From contig CP123444.1 in NCBI GenBank assembly GCA_029866965.1, forward strand, positions 1,219,501-1,283,500: a stretch of 64,000 nt of DNA. The letters are read 5' to 3'. Source of the DNA: Flavobacteriaceae bacterium YJPT1-3 (GTDB lineage Bacteria > Bacteroidota > Bacteroidia > Flavobacteriales > Flavobacteriaceae). The notes beneath the pieces were generated by a model. It saw nothing but the letters and a program-made list of their open reading frames with translations, did no database searches and was not told the origin of the DNA. A program made the translations under genes and the position numbers. Positions 1 through 9,466 of the stretch are shown here, one piece after another; positions within the stretch are counted from its first letter, which is position 1, and every line of letters begins with the position of its first letter.

Positions 1-96
1 ACAGCGTCGGTGTTAATTCTCAATTCTTAACATTGTCTTAATATCAAACTAATCGGTTATTGTCAATTTTGCGGCAATTAATAAACTAATTAAACA

Positions 97-3000
97 ATGA
101 AGAAAATTACTTATTTAATGGCAGTAGCCATGATGCTTTTGACCGCAGTGTCATTTGCTCAGGGGGTTACTACTTCTGCAATTAATGGTAGGGTTTTAGA
201 CAACACGGAAAACCCATTACCAGGAGCAAACATTATTGCTGTGCATCAGCCGTCAGGAAGTACCTACGGTGCGACCACAGATTTTGATGGCTTCTACAGA
301 ATTTCCAACATGCGTGTAGGAGGTCCCTATACCATTACAATTTCTTATGTAGGCTTTGACGATTTCTCAGCAAGCAATGTATTTCTTGCTCTTGGGGAGA
401 CCAAGCGTATCAGCACCACTCTTGGAGAGGCGGAGAACGCTTTGGATGAGGTCGTGATCACTGCGCAGAGAAATACCACTTTTGACGCCAACAAAACGGG
501 AACTGAAACAACAGTGACTCAGCGTGATATTCAAACGCTACCTGCAGTTTCTCGTTCGATTGCCGACTTTGCCCGTATTACTCCACAGGCACAAATCACA
601 GAAGGTAACGACGGATTTTCCATCTCTTTGGCAGGTCAAAATAACCGTTACAACGCCATCTATATTGATGGTGCGGTAAACAACGATGTATTCGGACTAG
701 CAGGATCAGGAACAAACGGGGGACAAACCGGAGTGAATCCTTTTTCTGTAGATGCGATCGAAACCTTCCAAATCAACCTGGCGCCATTTGATGTAAAGCA
801 ATCGGGTTTCTCCGGAGGTTCAATCAACGCTATTACCCGTTCAGGTACGAACGAATTTGAAGGTTCTGCTTACTATTTCCTTAGAAATGAAAGCTTCGCT
901 GGTAAAACACCACCAAGCTTAGTAGGTGAAGGAGAGGAGCGTCAGAAATTGGCAGAATTTTCTGCTGAGACCTATGGTGTTCGTATTGGAGGTCCCATCA
1001 TTGAAGATAAATTATTCTTCTTTGTAAACTACGAGCGTCAGGATGAAGAGACTCCCCAGCCGTTCAATTTTAGTAACTATACTGGACGTTCTTCTTTAGC
1101 GGATATTCAGAACTTAAGTAGCTTCTTGCAATCGGAATACGGGTATAACCCAGGAATTTTCGACAGCAATACCAGAACTTTAGAAAGTGATAAACTGACG
1201 GTTAAGTTAGACTGGAACATCAATGAAAATCACACCATGTCTTTGCGTCATGGATATGTGAAGGGTGTAAATTTAGAAGCGCGCAGCTCCGGGAACAGAA
1301 ACATTGGGTTCATCAATGGATCGGAGTTCTTTGAGACCACAACAAATTCTACCGTTCTTGAATTGAACTCACGATTTGGAAGCAAATATGCAAATAGCTT
1401 TATCGTAGGTTTCACAACTGTTCGTGATGACCGTGATCCTTTTGGAAGTCCATTTCCAACAGTAGATATTCAGGATGGAAACGGAACCATTTCTTTTGGA
1501 TCTGAACCTTTCTCTACGGCCAACTTATTGGACCAGGATGTAGTGAACATCACTAACGATTTTGAGATTTATTCAGGTCGTCACACCATTACCCTCGGAG
1601 CTAACTTAGAGATTGCTCAGGTAAAGAACCTATTCTTACCCTTCAACTTTGGAGATTATACCTTCGAAGATCAGTTTGACGGAGACGGAAACTTGATCTC
1701 CAGCGGATTGAACCAGTTCTTAACCAATCAAGCAGTTGATTTCTATCAGCACGGTTATGCGTTGATTGGCGACGGTACTGTTGGTGATGATTCTGCCGGT
1801 GCTGCTGAGTTCACCAATGCACAGTTTGGTGTTTATGTACAGGATGAAGTACAGGTTACTGAAACCTTCCGTTTGACCGCAGGTCTTCGTATCGATATTC
1901 CGTATTGGGAAGATGGAGATACCAACGAGTATTTCAATACTCAGACCATTCCTACTTTGGAAGCCGCTGGCAAAAACCTTCAGGGTGCCCGTGTAGGTCA
2001 GACGATCGACCCAAGCATTCACCTGGCGCCGCGTCTAGGGTTTAACTGGGACGTGAATGGAAACAGAACGACCCAAATCCGAGGTGGTTTAGGAGTGTTT
2101 ACTTCTCGTCTTCCATTAGTATGGCCTGGAGCTACTTACAACAACAACGGAATCAACGGTGGTTTCGCCGCTAGCTTTAACATCCCAGGAGATATTTTCT
2201 TCAACCCAGATGTACAGGATCAGCCGGTAAATGTAGCTCCAGGAAGTGTTCCTCCCGGAACCGGACCTACAGGAAGCCAGGTAGATATAATCGCGAAAGA
2301 TTTCAAATTACCTCAGGTTGCTAAATTCAACCTTGCCATTGATCAAAAATTGCCAGTTTGGGGCTTGATCGCTTCGGCTGACTTCCTTTGGACAGAAACT
2401 ATTACTGACGTTTTCTATGAGAACTTGAATGTTCCTGCAGCTATTGGTAACTTGAACGGGGCCGATAACAGACCATTCTATACCGATAGTTTTGGAACTC
2501 AGGTGGATCCAGGATATGGTCGTATCATTCTATTGAGCAACACCGGTAAAGGATACGGATATAACGCTACGTTCACCTTAAGAAAGCCATTTGAAAATGG
2601 TTTCCAGGGGCAGGTATCGTATAGCTACGGTGATTCTTACAAAATCTTTGACGGTACTTCTTCTCAGAACAGTTCTCAGTGGAGAAACTTGATCACTCGT
2701 GATGGTAAGAACGCCAATCCACCATTATCACGTTCTGATTTCTCTTTAGGATCTCGTTTTACAGCTAACGTATCTTATGAGTACGAGTGGAACGATAATT
2801 TAAAGTCGACCATTGGATTATTCTACGAAGGTGTTCAAGGTCAACCATACAGCTACACGTATCGTGAAGGTCGCGATCTGTTGGATGATGACTCTAGAGA
2901 TAACGCGTTATTGTATGTTCCGGCTTCTGCTGCTGAGATCACCTTGAGTGGTACTCCGGCTGAGCAGGCTGAACAGTATGCGTTACTTGAGCGCTTCATC

Positions 3001-3396
3001 GAGCGTGATGAGTACTTAAGCTCTATCCGTGGAGAGTACGCTGAGCGCAACGCAACCCGCGGACCGTGGAGCCATGTAGTTGACTTGAAGTTCTTGCAGG
3101 ACATCTCTTTAAACGTAGGAGGTAAGAAAAATACCTTACAAGCTTCTGTAGACATCTTTAACTTCACCAATCTTTTGAACAAAGATTGGGGTAAGCGTAA
3201 CTTCATCAGAAGTGAAGTGTCTCCTTTGACCACTGTTTCAGGAGGTCCAGATCCAGTTTTCGCGGTAAACCGCGGAGTGATCGAATTTGATGAGGCTGGT
3301 AACGATATCGGTCAGAACATTGAGGAAATTGATGACTTTGGTCTTCAGTCTTCAAGATGGCAAATGCAGGTTGGTTTAAGATATATCTTCAACTAA
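97..3396 (+). CDS. Oar-like TonB-dependent outer-membrane receptor
   Basis: A 1099-residue outer-membrane protein. Residues 1-21 are a Sec signal peptide (MKKITYLM... ending SFA before Gln22). Residues about 25-115 form a carboxypeptidase-regulatory-like beta-sandwich (NGRVLDNTENPLPGANI, TTDFDGFYRI), followed by a plug-like region at about 120-245 and a long beta-barrel ending in the aromatic sequence LRYIFN. This architecture and length match the Oar/OmpA-related TonB receptors of Bacteroidota, which import large substrates or act in secretion and adhesion; the ligand cannot be told from sequence. No SusD-like partner is adjacent, which argues against a standard polysaccharide locus. The start is the ATG at 97 after an A-rich leader with no Shine-Dalgarno site. 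A strong hairpin terminator follows. Confidence 0.9.
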   Translation: MKKITYLMAVAMMLLTAVSFAQGVTTSAINGRVLDNTENPLPGANIIAVHQPSGSTYGATTDFDGFYRISNMRVGGPYTITISYVGFDDFSASNVFLALGETKRISTTLGEAENALDEVVITAQRNTTFDANKTGTETTVTQRDIQTLPAVSRSIADFARITPQAQITEGNDGFSISLAGQNNRYNAIYIDGAVNNDVFGLAGSGTNGGQTGVNPFSVDAIETFQINLAPFDVKQSGFSGGSINAITRSGTNEFEGSAYYFLRNESFAGKTPPSLVGEGEERQKLAEFSAETYGVRIGGPIIEDKLFFFVNYERQDEETPQPFNFSNYTGRSSLADIQNLSSFLQSEYGYNPGIFDSNTRTLESDKLTVKLDWNINENHTMSLRHGYVKGVNLEARSSGNRNIGFINGSEFFETTTNSTVLELNSRFGSKYANSFIVGFTTVRDDRDPFGSPFPTVDIQDGNGTISFGSEPFSTANLLDQDVVNITNDFEIYSGRHTITLGANLEIAQVKNLFLPFNFGDYTFEDQFDGDGNLISSGLNQFLTNQAVDFYQHGYALIGDGTVGDDSAGAAEFTNAQFGVYVQDEVQVTETFRLTAGLRIDIPYWEDGDTNEYFNTQTIPTLEAAGKNLQGARVGQTIDPSIHLAPRLGFNWDVNGNRTTQIRGGLGVFTSRLPLVWPGATYNNNGINGGFAASFNIPGDIFFNPDVQDQPVNVAPGSVPPGTGPTGSQVDIIAKDFKLPQVAKFNLAIDQKLPVWGLIASADFLWTETITDVFYENLNVPAAIGNLNGADNRPFYTDSFGTQVDPGYGRIILLSNTGKGYGYNATFTLRKPFENGFQGQVSYSYGDSYKIFDGTSSQNSSQWRNLITRDGKNANPPLSRSDFSLGSRFTANVSYEYEWNDNLKSTIGLFYEGVQGQPYSYTYREGRDLLDDDSRDNALLYVPASAAEITLSGTPAEQAEQYALLERFIERDEYLSSIRGEYAERNATRGPWSHVVDLKFLQDISLNVGGKKNTLQASVDIFNFTNLLNKDWGKRNFIRSEVSPLTTVSGGPDPVFAVNRGVIEFDEAGNDIGQNIEEIDDFGLQSSRWQMQVGLRYIFN

Positions 3397-3416
3397 TCCA
3401 TTCGCCCATTAGAATT

Positions 3417-3447
3417 AAAAACCCCGCTGCTTGCAGCGGGGTTTTTT
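3417..3447 (+). terminator. Rho-independent terminator after the Oar-like receptor
   Basis: A 10-bp perfect stem, ACCCCGCTGC (3421-3430) with GCAGCGGGGT (3433-3442), lies between an A-run and a run of six T. It closes the receptor transcript. The next gene starts only 35 bases downstream, so its promoter must overlap the terminator's 3' side. Confidence 0.9.
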
Positions 3448-3481
3448 CTATCTTTACCCTCACCATTTTAAAGCGCTAGCC

Positions 3482-3922
3482 ATGTACGAAGTTCTCCAAT
3501 TTGTTCACTCTTACTGGGCCTATTTAGTAGTCCTAGTACTTACAATCACCACCATCAATTCCATTGGTGGCTTATTGGCTGATCGACCCTACGGGGCGAG
3601 AGATATGCGCCTGGCTTTGTTTACACTGATCACGACCCACATTCAGCTGTTGATCGGGCTGGTCCTGTACTTTGTCTCGCCGCTTGGGCTTAAGGCCATC
3701 AATACGTACGGGATGGGAGAAGTGATGAAAAATGCTGATCTCCGACTCTATGTGGTAGAGCACCCTACGGTGATGATCCTAACGGTCATTTTGGTCACCG
3801 TGGGCTATTCAAAACACAAGAAGAAACTGCTCTCCAAGCCGAAATTCAAAATGCTCACTATTTTCTACGCCCTGGGATTAGTGCTTATGTTAAGCCGCAT
3901 TCCCTGGACGGCTTGGTTTTAG
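3482..3922 (+). CDS. Small four-helix membrane protein (cytochrome b-like hypothetical)
   Basis: A 146-residue integral membrane protein with about four hydrophobic segments (roughly residues 10-30, 45-68, 90-110 and 120-140) and conserved-looking His residues in HSYWAYL and TTHIQLLIG. Flavobacterial relatives are usually called cytochrome B or hypothetical, but no haem-binding arrangement is certain. The ATG at 3482 is chosen; a TTG in the same frame at 3431 lies inside the preceding terminator and would add an implausible N-terminus. A TATCTTTA element at 3449-3456 is a possible -7 box. The gene converges with the minus-strand nuclease gene with one base between the stops. Confidence 0.7.
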   Translation: MYEVLQFVHSYWAYLVVLVLTITTINSIGGLLADRPYGARDMRLALFTLITTHIQLLIGLVLYFVSPLGLKAINTYGMGEVMKNADLRLYVVEHPTVMILTVILVTVGYSKHKKKLLSKPKFKMLTIFYALGLVLMLSRIPWTAWF

Positions 3923-3923
3923 A

Positions 3924-4970
3924 TCAATCCTGTAACTTGATCAGATAGGCATAGACCGGAAAATGATCACTTATTCCGCCTGAATACACGCCTCCGGCAT
4001 AAGTTCGCCAGGGATATCCCTGGTAGCGACCGCTGCGATAGGTCAAGCGATTCGGATTGTAAATTCCAGCTTTGAACAATCGAAAGGAGTCATAATTGGC
4101 TTGAATTAAGGTTTCACTGACCATGATCTGATCAAAGAGATTCCAGCTGTCGCGAAAGGCGAGCGTCCCCAATCCCTGCTGATGCAGTGCTGCCATTGGA
4201 TTGTAGAGTCCAAGATCAGAGACCTGATCACGTTTCCCTTTCGCTCTAAGCTCTTTTCGGATGCTTTTATCACTGGGGTCATCATTGAAGTCACCCATGG
4301 TCGTGATTTTGAGATAAGGATTTAAGTGTTGTAGAGAGTCTATAAGGCGCCTGTTCAATCGTGCTGCGGCCATTCGCCGAGGCTGTGTCAAGGCTTCACC
4401 TCCAGAACGTGAGGGCCAATGATTGACGATGATGGCGAACTCCTCTTCTTCTAAATATCCGCCAACCACCAATTGATCTCGGGTATAGATACGCCGGTCA
4501 GGTTCGTCTTTTCGATATAATACTAAAGGATGCCATTGGGCATGCTTAAGTCGGAAAAAACGCGATTGATAAATCAAAGCGACATCAATTCCACGTCGAT
4601 CCGGGGAGTCTTGATGAACAATTCGATAGCCGTATTTAGCTAAAGGGGAAGAATTGATCAGGTCTTGAAGTACCGTTCTGTTTTCCACCTCGGCAAGTCC
4701 AATGAGTATAGGGGCGTTGCCCGTCGTTTCCAACCCAATTTGACCGATGACCTCAGCCAGCTGCTTAATTTTTTGGTTATAGCGCTCCTCGGTCCAGCGG
4801 TCGGCTCCTTCCGGGGTCCGATCATCGTCAAAGGTATAAGGATCGTTAGCCGGATCGAAAAGATTCTCCACATTATAAAAAGCCAGTGTGTGAATTTTAT
4901 AATTCTTCGATTCCTGGGCGATCAGCCATTGAATACATAAGCATAGGGTAAGATTTATAAATGGTCGCAT
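3924..4970 (-). CDS. Secreted endonuclease/exonuclease/phosphatase family protein
   Basis: A 348-residue metal-dependent phosphodiesterase of the EEP (DNase I-like) fold. Motifs in order are AFYNVENLF (residues 30-38), GLAEVEN, NHWPSR, GDFNDDP and a C-terminal SDHFP, which supply the metal ligands and catalytic His/Asp of the family. The start is the ATG at 4970, giving the signal peptide MRPFINLTLCLCIQWLIA; a longer frame reaching 5105 lacks such a leader and overlaps the divergent gene. Export suggests it cleaves nucleic acid or phosphodiesters outside the cytoplasm. It is divergent from the TonB receptor at 5056 and has a leaderless paralogue at 10476-11429. Substrate is inferred. Confidence 0.85.
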   Translation of the reverse strand: MRPFINLTLCLCIQWLIAQESKNYKIHTLAFYNVENLFDPANDPYTFDDDRTPEGADRWTEERYNQKIKQLAEVIGQIGLETTGNAPILIGLAEVENRTVLQDLINSSPLAKYGYRIVHQDSPDRRGIDVALIYQSRFFRLKHAQWHPLVLYRKDEPDRRIYTRDQLVVGGYLEEEEFAIIVNHWPSRSGGEALTQPRRMAAARLNRRLIDSLQHLNPYLKITTMGDFNDDPSDKSIRKELRAKGKRDQVSDLGLYNPMAALHQQGLGTLAFRDSWNLFDQIMVSETLIQANYDSFRLFKAGIYNPNRLTYRSGRYQGYPWRTYAGGVYSGGISDHFPVYAYLIKLQD

Positions 4971-5055
4971 CGCTATGGGTTTGAAGCCTTCTGCTCTTCT
5001 AAGGTATAAGAAAATTAAAATACTTTGCAAGCGTATTCCGCTAAAAATCAAAAGG

Positions 5056-7899
5056 ATGCGATTGAGCTTAGCAAAACTGCTTGTATTAATTTCACTGAAC
5101 ACCATCGCCGGATGGGCCCAGCAGGTGCTTATTCAAGGATCGGTAATCGACGAACTTTCCCGGGAACCATTGGCCGATGTTCAGCTGGTTTTGGAAGGGA
5201 CTGCTGCGAGCACGAAATCGGATGCTGATGGTCAGTTTAAGATACAGTTGCCCCACCTAGAGGACAGTTATGTTTTAGTGCTCGAAAAAGACGGCTACTT
5301 ACAGCGACGGTTTCCCGTTCTGATTCCGGTCACCGGCCTGTTGGTGCTAGAAAAACTAACATTGGCGTATGACCTTAGTCAGGATCAACAGTTCAGTATT
5401 ATCGCACTCACTGATGAACAAGTGCTGGGCGAGGAAGCTTCTACCGATCTGAATATCGCAGGAGTGTTGGGTGCCTCCAAAGAAGTGTTTTTAAATGCAG
5501 CAGCCTATGATTTCAGTGCGACTTTCTTTCGACCCCGAGGTTTAGATAATGCCTATGCTGAAGTGTTGATCAATGGAGTAAGGATGAATCGATCGCACAC
5601 GGGACGGCCTCAATGGGGTAGCTGGGGAGGCTTGAATGATGTACAGCGTAATCAAGAATTGGCTTTTGGCCTGGAAGCTGCGAGTAGTACTTTCGGAGGT
5701 CTAGGCGGTAGTACCAACATCACGATGAGGGCTTCGTCCTATCGCAGCGGGGGACGTTTTTCCCTGGCCGGCTCTAACCGTAGCTATCAAGGGCGGATCA
5801 TGGCGAGTTACCACACCGGTCTTAGCCCAAAGGGATTAGCCATCAGTGCTCTGGTTTCCCGTCGAATGGGGGAGGCCGGTTTTGTTGAGGGTACGGTATA
5901 CGAAGCCAATAGTTTCTTTCTAGCGGTAGAGCGTGCCCTTTCTCCTGCTCACAGTCTTCAGCTGGCAGGCTGGTACACTCCGGTAACCCGGGGCAGAAGT
6001 TCCCCGTTAACGAGAGAAGTAGTTCGTCTTAAAGGAAGAGCGTATAATCCCTACTGGGGAATACAAAATGGACAGCTACGAAATTCCCGCTTGCGCGAAA
6101 TCAAGGAGCCGGTGGTGCTGCTGAGTCATTTTTTTTCTAGGATGAAAGATTTCAGTGTACAATCCCATCTGGCCTACCAATGGGGTGCTCAACGAAATAG
6201 CCGAATCGATAATGGTGGAACTCGATTGTTGATCACCCCGGAAGGCCAGGAAACCTATCTGGGCGGGGCCCGAAATCCGGCACCCGACTATTATCAGCGT
6301 TTACCCAGCTATTTTTTACGCGATGAGAATCCGTCCTCCATAGATTTTCAATACGCGCTACTGGCCGAAGAGGAATTACAGACCAATGGACAATTGGATT
6401 GGGACGCCCTGTACCAGGCTAATGGCAATAATCGAGAAGGGAATGCCACCTATATTCTACAAAATGATGTCGTAAGCGAAAACACCCTGCATGTAACCTC
6501 TATTGCTGATTACCTATGGAATGACCAATGGAGTTTACAGGCTGGACTTAGCCTGCGTAATGGAACCACTGACTTTTATGCAGAGGTTGGAGATCTCTTG
6601 GGATCCGATCGCTTTCTGGATGTCGATTTCTTTGCTCAGGATGAGGTGAACATCATAGCCAATGACCTGGCCCAATCCGATTTGCAGCAGCGAAATCGCT
6701 GGGTGGTCGAGGGAGATCGTTATAAATACAATTATCAAATCAAGGCTTTTGAAGGTTCAATGTTCGCCCAAGGGCAGTACACGGCCTCGCGATGGGAAGG
6801 CTCTTTAGCGCTTCGATTCAATTCGACCTCCTTCCAGCGGGTGGGCTTGTTTGAGAACGGTAATTTTCCGGGAGCACTCAGTGTAGGGGTTGGTGATCGA
6901 CAGGGGTTTAGTAGTTTCAGTGGCAAATTAGGAATGACCTACAAGTGGAGCGGAACCCATCAGTTTCGATTACAGGCCGCCCACATGCAAGATCCGCCTC
7001 CCTCTCGATTGGTGTATAGCAATGCGCGTCAAAATCACGAGATCATTGATAACATTCGACCAGAAGTCGTACAGGGTGGGGATCTGACCTATTTCTATCG
7101 ATCCAGTCGTTGGAAGGCACGAACGACCCTCTACTACTTTAATTTTTCTCAGGGCACTGACCTTTCCTTCTATTTCACCCAGGGACTAGGAGGATTGGGG
7201 AGTGGTGCTGGTAATGCCTTCGTTCAGGAGGTGGTGACCGGTATTGGCAAGCGCCATCTCGGCGTGGAATTGGGAGTAGAGGCACAGTTACTGACCAGCC
7301 TCAAGCTAAAAATGGCTGCTGCCTGGGGTGATTTCAGGCACACTAACGATCCGGAGCTCTACCTCACGAGTGATGATTTTGACGGCCAGCTTCGGTATGG
7401 TTCAGGCCGTACCTTTTTGAATAATTATAAGATTGCATCCGGACCGGAGATCGCAGCGCAGCTTGGGTTAGAATACCGTGATCCGGACTATTGGTGGGTA
7501 GGCTTAACGACTAATTATTTCGCGAAAGCGTACGTAGATCCCAGCGCATTGACTCGAAGTGAGGCTTTTGTGACTGATTTTGACGGAAAACCATTCATAA
7601 ACTACGATCCACTTCTGGCACGACGACTTTTAAGGCAAGAACCGCTTGGGGAGTATATACTGGTCAATGTCGTGGGAGGAAAATCCTGGAGGATCAAATC
7701 GTATTACGTGGGCTTCTTTGCTGTTTTAAATAATGTGCTGGATACAGTGTATCGAACCGGAGGCTTTGAGCAGTCCCGTTATGCTAACTATCCACAACTT
7801 CTTGCAGATCAATCCAGGCCCTATGGTCCGCTGTTTGGGACCAAATATTTCTACGGTGCAGGGCCAACCTTTTATGTGAATGCTTATGTACGTTTTTAA
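5056..7899 (+). CDS. TonB-dependent receptor of the nuclease/DUF5689 locus
   Basis: A 947-residue receptor. A signal peptide (residues 1-21, MRLSLAKLLVLISLNTIAGWA) is followed by a carboxypeptidase-regulatory-like domain (about 25-110), a plug region containing FRPRGLDNAYAEVLING and a beta-barrel ending in YVNAYVRF. The ATG at 5056, preceded by AAAAGG, is chosen because it begins the signal peptide; an in-frame ATG at 4975 would add 27 basic residues ahead of it. The gene is divergent from the secreted EEP gene, with 85 bases between starts, and is followed after 10 bases by the DUF5689 lipoprotein. This trio recurs in flavobacteria; uptake of a nuclease product is a reasonable but unproven role. 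Confidence 0.88.
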   Translation: MRLSLAKLLVLISLNTIAGWAQQVLIQGSVIDELSREPLADVQLVLEGTAASTKSDADGQFKIQLPHLEDSYVLVLEKDGYLQRRFPVLIPVTGLLVLEKLTLAYDLSQDQQFSIIALTDEQVLGEEASTDLNIAGVLGASKEVFLNAAAYDFSATFFRPRGLDNAYAEVLINGVRMNRSHTGRPQWGSWGGLNDVQRNQELAFGLEAASSTFGGLGGSTNITMRASSYRSGGRFSLAGSNRSYQGRIMASYHTGLSPKGLAISALVSRRMGEAGFVEGTVYEANSFFLAVERALSPAHSLQLAGWYTPVTRGRSSPLTREVVRLKGRAYNPYWGIQNGQLRNSRLREIKEPVVLLSHFFSRMKDFSVQSHLAYQWGAQRNSRIDNGGTRLLITPEGQETYLGGARNPAPDYYQRLPSYFLRDENPSSIDFQYALLAEEELQTNGQLDWDALYQANGNNREGNATYILQNDVVSENTLHVTSIADYLWNDQWSLQAGLSLRNGTTDFYAEVGDLLGSDRFLDVDFFAQDEVNIIANDLAQSDLQQRNRWVVEGDRYKYNYQIKAFEGSMFAQGQYTASRWEGSLALRFNSTSFQRVGLFENGNFPGALSVGVGDRQGFSSFSGKLGMTYKWSGTHQFRLQAAHMQDPPPSRLVYSNARQNHEIIDNIRPEVVQGGDLTYFYRSSRWKARTTLYYFNFSQGTDLSFYFTQGLGGLGSGAGNAFVQEVVTGIGKRHLGVELGVEAQLLTSLKLKMAAAWGDFRHTNDPELYLTSDDFDGQLRYGSGRTFLNNYKIASGPEIAAQLGLEYRDPDYWWVGLTTNYFAKAYVDPSALTRSEAFVTDFDGKPFINYDPLLARRLLRQEPLGEYILVNVVGGKSWRIKSYYVGFFAVLNNVLDTVYRTGGFEQSRYANYPQLLADQSRPYGPLFGTKYFYGAGPTFYVNAYVRF

Positions 7900-7909
7900 T
7901 TTAAATCGG

Positions 7910-9280
7910 ATGAAAATATTGCTGCCTGGCCTGCTTCTGCTTTGCTGTACGGCCTGCTTTCTGGAGCAAGACTATGAAGTACCTATGCCCCGTGATATAG
8001 CGCTGGATCTCGATGCGCCCCTGGTCACCATTGATGCGATCCGCGGAGCCCTAGCGCAATCCCCTAATGGTGTGGTACGCTTTACTGAAAAACATTACCT
8101 GGAAGGAGTGGTCATCTCTTCCGATGAGGGAGGTAATTTTTTTGAAGAGCTGATCATTCAGGACAGGGCTGAAAATCCGACAGCAGGGATCGCCATACAG
8201 ATCGATAAGAATCCACTTTTCACCACTTATGATCTGGGCAGAAGAATCTATGTTGATCTGCAAGGCCTGGCGGCGACCGAAGCCAATGGAATCCTGCAAC
8301 TGGGTGTTCCTTCAGGCATTGGGATCGATAAAATCCCTGAATCCAGGGTGAGTGAGGTACTGCTCCGAACCGCTGAACGAGACAGCCTGATTCCCTTGCC
8401 CGTAACTCTGGTAGAATTTGAAGATTCTTTAGAAAATATTTTGATAGAACTCAACAATGTTCAATTCAGAAGGCAGGATGTGGTTCGCGCCAATCCGCTC
8501 ACCTTTGCTTCCGAACCCGGTGATGAGTTTGATGGCTTCCGCAGATTGGAGTCCTGTGATAGTCCGCAACGGACCTTGATCAGCACCAGTACGTTCTCCG
8601 ACTTCAAAAGTCTTCAGCTACCACGTGGTAAGGGAAGTCTATCCGGAATACTGACCCGTGACTTTTTTGATGAATTCTATGTCATCAGCGTGAACAGTCC
8701 GGAGGCCTTTGTTTTTGATCAGGAGCGCTGCGATCCGCAGGAGCTGCAATGTGAGGGGGAGGCTTCCGCCGAAGAGATTCTCTATTACGAAGGATTTGAT
8801 GAAATCGATACGAACAAAGAGCTTGAGGATGCCGGCTGGACCAACATCAATGTGGCGGGCGGGAAGGAACAGTTCGAAATGGATGATTTTGCCGGAAATA
8901 ATTATGTGCGCATATCCGCCTTCAATGCTGGGGAAAATCCGGTCCAAGCCTGGCTGGTCAGTCCGTCTATCGATATATCGGACATAAGAAATCCGCAATT
9001 GGAGTTTGCCGTGCAGGCCGCCTTTGACAATGGTCAAATTTTAAGCGCTTGGGTGAGTACTGATTTTGAAGGAGATCCTGCAGCAGCCAAATGGACACTA
9101 TTGAGTGCTACTATCCCAGACGGACCGCAGGCCGCCTTTGGCGACTTTGAGCTTTCGGGCAGGATAGCGTTGGACTGTTTTGAAGGGCCAATCTGGATTG
9201 GCTTTTTATACGATGGGGGAGATCCTTATTTGACGACCCGATATCATATTGATCAGATCACAATATATGCTGATTTATAA
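7910..9280 (+). CDS. DUF5689 surface lipoprotein with C-terminal jelly-roll-like domain
   Basis: A 456-residue lipoprotein. The lipobox region LLCCTAC places the lipidated Cys at about residue 16. Residues about 40-270 match the DUF5689 type (TRDFFDEFYVISV near its end), and the C-terminal 170 residues (YYEGFDEI, AWLVSPSIDIS, ARYHID-like ending TRYHIDQITIYA) resemble choice-of-anchor J / lectin-like domains. The ATG at 7910 is used; an in-frame start at 7880 lies inside the receptor gene. Position directly behind the receptor suggests a surface partner that delivers ligand to it, analogous to but unrelated to SusD. Confidence 0.82.
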   Translation: MKILLPGLLLLCCTACFLEQDYEVPMPRDIALDLDAPLVTIDAIRGALAQSPNGVVRFTEKHYLEGVVISSDEGGNFFEELIIQDRAENPTAGIAIQIDKNPLFTTYDLGRRIYVDLQGLAATEANGILQLGVPSGIGIDKIPESRVSEVLLRTAERDSLIPLPVTLVEFEDSLENILIELNNVQFRRQDVVRANPLTFASEPGDEFDGFRRLESCDSPQRTLISTSTFSDFKSLQLPRGKGSLSGILTRDFFDEFYVISVNSPEAFVFDQERCDPQELQCEGEASAEEILYYEGFDEIDTNKELEDAGWTNINVAGGKEQFEMDDFAGNNYVRISAFNAGENPVQAWLVSPSIDISDIRNPQLEFAVQAAFDNGQILSAWVSTDFEGDPAAAKWTLLSATIPDGPQAAFGDFELSGRIALDCFEGPIWIGFLYDGGDPYLTTRYHIDQITIYADL

Positions 9281-9313
9281 ACCAGGAATTCATTCTCTTG
9301 ACTGGCGTAGCAT

Positions 9314-9347
9314 TCCCCTCTAGTTTTACTAAAAATTATCGAGGGGA
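9314..9347. repeat. Hairpin-forming inverted repeat without T-run
   Basis: TCCCCTC at 9314-9320 pairs with GAGGGGA at 9341-9347, and the interior can pair further (AGTTTT with AAAATT, one wobble). No T-run follows on either strand, so this is not a standard terminator. It sits 33 bases after the DUF5689 stop and about 120 bases before the Cys-rich gene. Confidence 0.55.
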
Positions 9348-9466
9348 GTTGTGAGCAAGGTTGAATTTCTTTTTAGCTGACCACCGTAGGTAGCGGGATG
9401 GATTCTAGCTATTCAAAAATTAAATAATAAATTTAAATAACAGAAAATCAGAACATTATAAAAACA

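Noticed and set aside
3431-3481. TTG start extending the small membrane protein by 17 residues
   Set aside because: The extension lies in the terminator hairpin and lacks a plausible leader; the ATG at 3482 fits better.
97-7899. Polysaccharide utilisation locus around the TonB receptors
   Set aside because: No SusD-like protein or glycoside hydrolase is adjacent; neighbours are nucleases and a DUF5689 lipoprotein.
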